A program made the position numbers and the translations under genes. The notes beneath the pieces are model-generated. The model was not told the origin of the DNA. It saw only the letters and a program-made list of their open reading frames with translations, and did not search any database. Of a DNA stretch of 64,000 nt, positions 62,076 through 64,000 are shown in pieces; positions within the stretch are counted from its first letter, which is position 1; each line of letters begins with the position of its first letter. Location: positions 1 through 64,000 of the forward strand of contig JANWYD010000019.1 in NCBI GenBank assembly GCA_025057155.1, in the 5' to 3' direction. This DNA comes from Chloroflexaceae bacterium. Its GTDB lineage: Bacteria > Chloroflexota > Chloroflexia > Chloroflexales > Chloroflexaceae.

Positions 62076-64000
62076 TCAATGTGTGGTCGCAACCTGGAAG
62101 GTTGCGCTAACATTCCGACTCTGCGGAACCACATAAAGATAGACCAGCAATCCCATCAGAATTGCCAGGTTCACCCACGCCACTGCTTCCGGCAGCGCGC
62201 TGTCGCGGATCAGCGGCATAAGCTCCGGCGTGAAGCTGCCGATGGCCCCGAAGATGTTGATCGTTGCGTTGACCGCCAGCACCGTGTAGGGCAGCAGCAG
62301 GCGCGGATCGGCGGCGGAAGCCAGGAGCAGGAAGGGCAGGGCAAAGAAGGCGTAGCGTTCGTGGATCTGCGTCGGCAGGGTGAAGAACGCCAGCCCCAGC
62401 GTTGCCGCGCCCACCAGGTAGGTGTGCGGATGGGGCTGGCGCAGGACGGCCGGCATCACCAGCAGCGCCGCCGCGCCGACCAGCAGAAAGCCCAGGGTGC
62501 GGTAGCTTATCCCGGCCCACTCCGTCAGGTCGGAGACGCGCTGATCGCCGACCACCAGCCACCACAAGTTGTAGGCCCGGTTGGTCACCTGCGGGAAGCG
62601 GCCAACCGATCCCACCACGGTCTGGTACAGCCCCGGTCCTTCACCAAGCAGCACCAGCGGCGTGCTAAGGGCCACAATCAGGCTGAGGGCGATCAGCGCG
62701 CCCTCGACGAAGCCGCGGGGACCGTAGCGCCGCAGGGTGGCCGCGTAGATCAGGGGCGCGAGCACAATTGCCTGGGCCTTGATCAGCAGCCCCGTAGCCC
62801 AGGCCAGCCAGCTCCCGCGTCCGCGCCAGCGGTCGAGCCAGATGACCGCCGCGGCCATCGGCAGGGTCAGCAGCACGTCTACCTGGCCCCACCAGGCCAC
62901 GTTGATCCACACCGGCGGCGCCGCCGCGTAGAGCGCGCCGAGCAGCGCCGACCGCGCCACGCCGCCGTGCCGGCGCGCCCAGCGGTAGATCAGCGCCACG
63001 CTGAACAATAACGCCGCCAGGCTGGGCAGTTTCACAATCACGCGGGTAACCGCCGGTAGCGGATCGTAGTATGTGCCGCCCAGGAGCGACACCAGCGGGC
63101 CAAGCAGCCAGAGGGTGGCCAGGTTGAGGGGCAGGTAGTCGCACCCGTAGTACGAGAGATCGGCGAAGCGGCCCTCCATCATAAAGCCCATCCAGCGCGC
63201 CGACAGCTCCAGATCGCCCACCGGGTCGGGCGCTGTGAGCCAGGGGAGACAGCAGGCCAGGGCCAGCGCCAGCAACCCGCCAAGGGCCAGGGCGTCCCGG
63301 CGACTCCCGGCAAGCGGCGGCCAGATCGGTGGCGGAAGGGGCGGCCACAAGCGTTCGATCAGCAGGGCGCCCACGGCGCCGATTCCGCCCAGGAAGAGCA
63401 GGTTGCCGAGGAAGGCATAGCGCCAGGCCCCGATGGTCTGCAGAGCACAGGCGGCGATCTGCAGGCCGAGCACCCCGGCGGCTGCCCGCACCGCCGAAAG
63501 CCCGGCCCGTCGCAGGAGCGCGTACCAGCTCACCGTGGCGAAGAGGAGCATGGCAAGAAGCAATGCCGGCGGGCGGTCCTGGCCGCCAATCAGCAGGCTC
63601 TGCACGACGATGCCAAGCTGGCGCCCTCTGATCTCAAAGGGCGGCGAGCGGAGGACGAGGGTGAGCCGTTCGCCGGGGTGAGGCGGCAGCAACAGGTAGT
63701 ACGTGCGGAGGCCAGGCTGCACCATGAAATGCTGCGACAGACGGTTTGCCGCCAGTTCAAGGCGCGTCGGGCCGTCAATCCCGCTGGAGAGGCGCATCCG
63801 CAGGACCAGGCGCCCGCCGGGGTTGGGCGGTTGCAGCACTCCTTCACCTTTGGTCCAGCGAAAGGAGCCCGGCCGGTCGGCCAGGGTTTCAACAGCGTGC
63901 AACCCGGAGGCGGGCAGCATTGCGGGCAGGGCCGTGACGTCGAAGGCGGCCGTGCGCGGGCCGGAATAGACCAGGCCGAGGCCCAGGAAGGCGGTCGTCA
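62076..64000 (-). CDS. Multi-pass membrane glycosyltransferase-like protein, N-terminus outside window
   Basis: The reading frame stays open to the right edge, so at least 641 residues are present and the start lies beyond 64000. The N-terminal portion carries a membrane helix followed by an extracytoplasmic beta-sandwich (SFRWTKGEGVLQPPNPGGRLVLRMRLSSG ... LPPHPGERLTLVL). About 12 helices follow, with GT87/PMT-like signatures: a DPVGDLELSARWMGFMMEGR loop, YYGCDYLPLNLATLW and LPTQIHERYAFFALPF, which often marks mannosyl-type transferases. It resembles the organisation of the protein at 52034. It probably acts in glycan assembly. Confidence 0.8.
   Translation of the reverse strand, partial: TTAFLGLGLVYSGPRTAAFDVTALPAMLPASGLHAVETLADRPGSFRWTKGEGVLQPPNPGGRLVLRMRLSSGIDGPTRLELAANRLSQHFMVQPGLRTYYLLLPPHPGERLTLVLRSPPFEIRGRQLGIVVQSLLIGGQDRPPALLLAMLLFATVSWYALLRRAGLSAVRAAAGVLGLQIAACALQTIGAWRYAFLGNLLFLGGIGAVGALLIERLWPPLPPPIWPPLAGSRRDALALGGLLALALACCLPWLTAPDPVGDLELSARWMGFMMEGRFADLSYYGCDYLPLNLATLWLLGPLVSLLGGTYYDPLPAVTRVIVKLPSLAALLFSVALIYRWARRHGGVARSALLGALYAAAPPVWINVAWWGQVDVLLTLPMAAAVIWLDRWRGRGSWLAWATGLLIKAQAIVLAPLIYAATLRRYGPRGFVEGALIALSLIVALSTPLVLLGEGPGLYQTVVGSVGRFPQVTNRAYNLWWLVVGDQRVSDLTEWAGISYRTLGFLLVGAAALLVMPAVLRQPHPHTYLVGAATLGLAFFTLPTQIHERYAFFALPFLLLASAADPRLLLPYTVLAVNATINIFGAIGSFTPELMPLIRDSALPEAVAWVNLAILMGLLVYLYVVPQSRNVSATFQVATTH

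Overview
The window is a GC-rich bacterial chromosome segment that most resembles a filamentous Chloroflexota (Chloroflexia, Roseiflexus/Chloroflexus-like) genome. This is inferred from high GC, long spacers filled with palindromic repeats, exported proteins ending in a short x-LPLV tail, and gene content such as a paired M16 protease, DUF4230, a UVDE-type endonuclease and many envelope glycosyltransferases. No rRNA, tRNA or CRISPR array was recognised. Coding density is normal except for an AT-richer, gene-poor island at about 16.6-20.0 kb.

Layout. 0-9.2 kb is a minus-strand metabolic cluster: the first codons of a tungsten-type aldehyde ferredoxin oxidoreductase at the left edge, a FluG-like amidohydrolase, a glutamine-synthetase-family ligase, and a complete branched-chain amino-acid-type ABC transporter (LivK, LivM, LivH, LivF, LivG). 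Next come two MoeA molybdenum/tungsten cofactor proteins, one fused to a periplasmic-binding-protein-like domain, which could feed the edge oxidoreductase. 13-16.6 kb holds an exported protein, an uncharacterised protein, MsrA and a small membrane protein. The 16.6-20 kb island holds a terminal-inverted-repeat element, tandem repeats, a protein with a recombinase-like N-terminus, an attC-like hairpin and a PD-(D/E)XK nuclease-like gene broken by an amber codon.

20-29.5 kb: FolC, a polysaccharide deacetylase, HflX, a sensor kinase, a small membrane protein and LeuS, whose mRNA carries a perfect Shine-Dalgarno and a 39-codon ORF overlapping the leuS start. 29.7-36.3 kb: a secreted beta-helix protein, cyclophilin, UV endonuclease, TPR protein and RNase PH. 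36.5-43.9 kb (plus strand): SelB, galactokinase, an alpha/beta hydrolase, an active/inactive M16 protease pair and a 75-aa protein. 44-48.6 kb: response regulator, DUF4230 protein, menaquinone methyltransferase, a second methyltransferase and a flippase-like protein. 48.6-54.5 kb: polytopic glycosyltransferases and a GT2 enzyme in a coupled operon. 54.7-64 kb: a HEAT/SH3 membrane protein, CoaBC, YihY, two adjacent ATP-grasp ligases, a Yip1-like protein and a further glycosyltransferase running off the right edge.

The spacers hold at least five repeat families. One 173-bp element is inserted inside another element with a clean 10-bp target-site duplication, which is direct evidence of transposition. 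Many genes are preceded by extended -10 promoters (TGn-TATAAT type).
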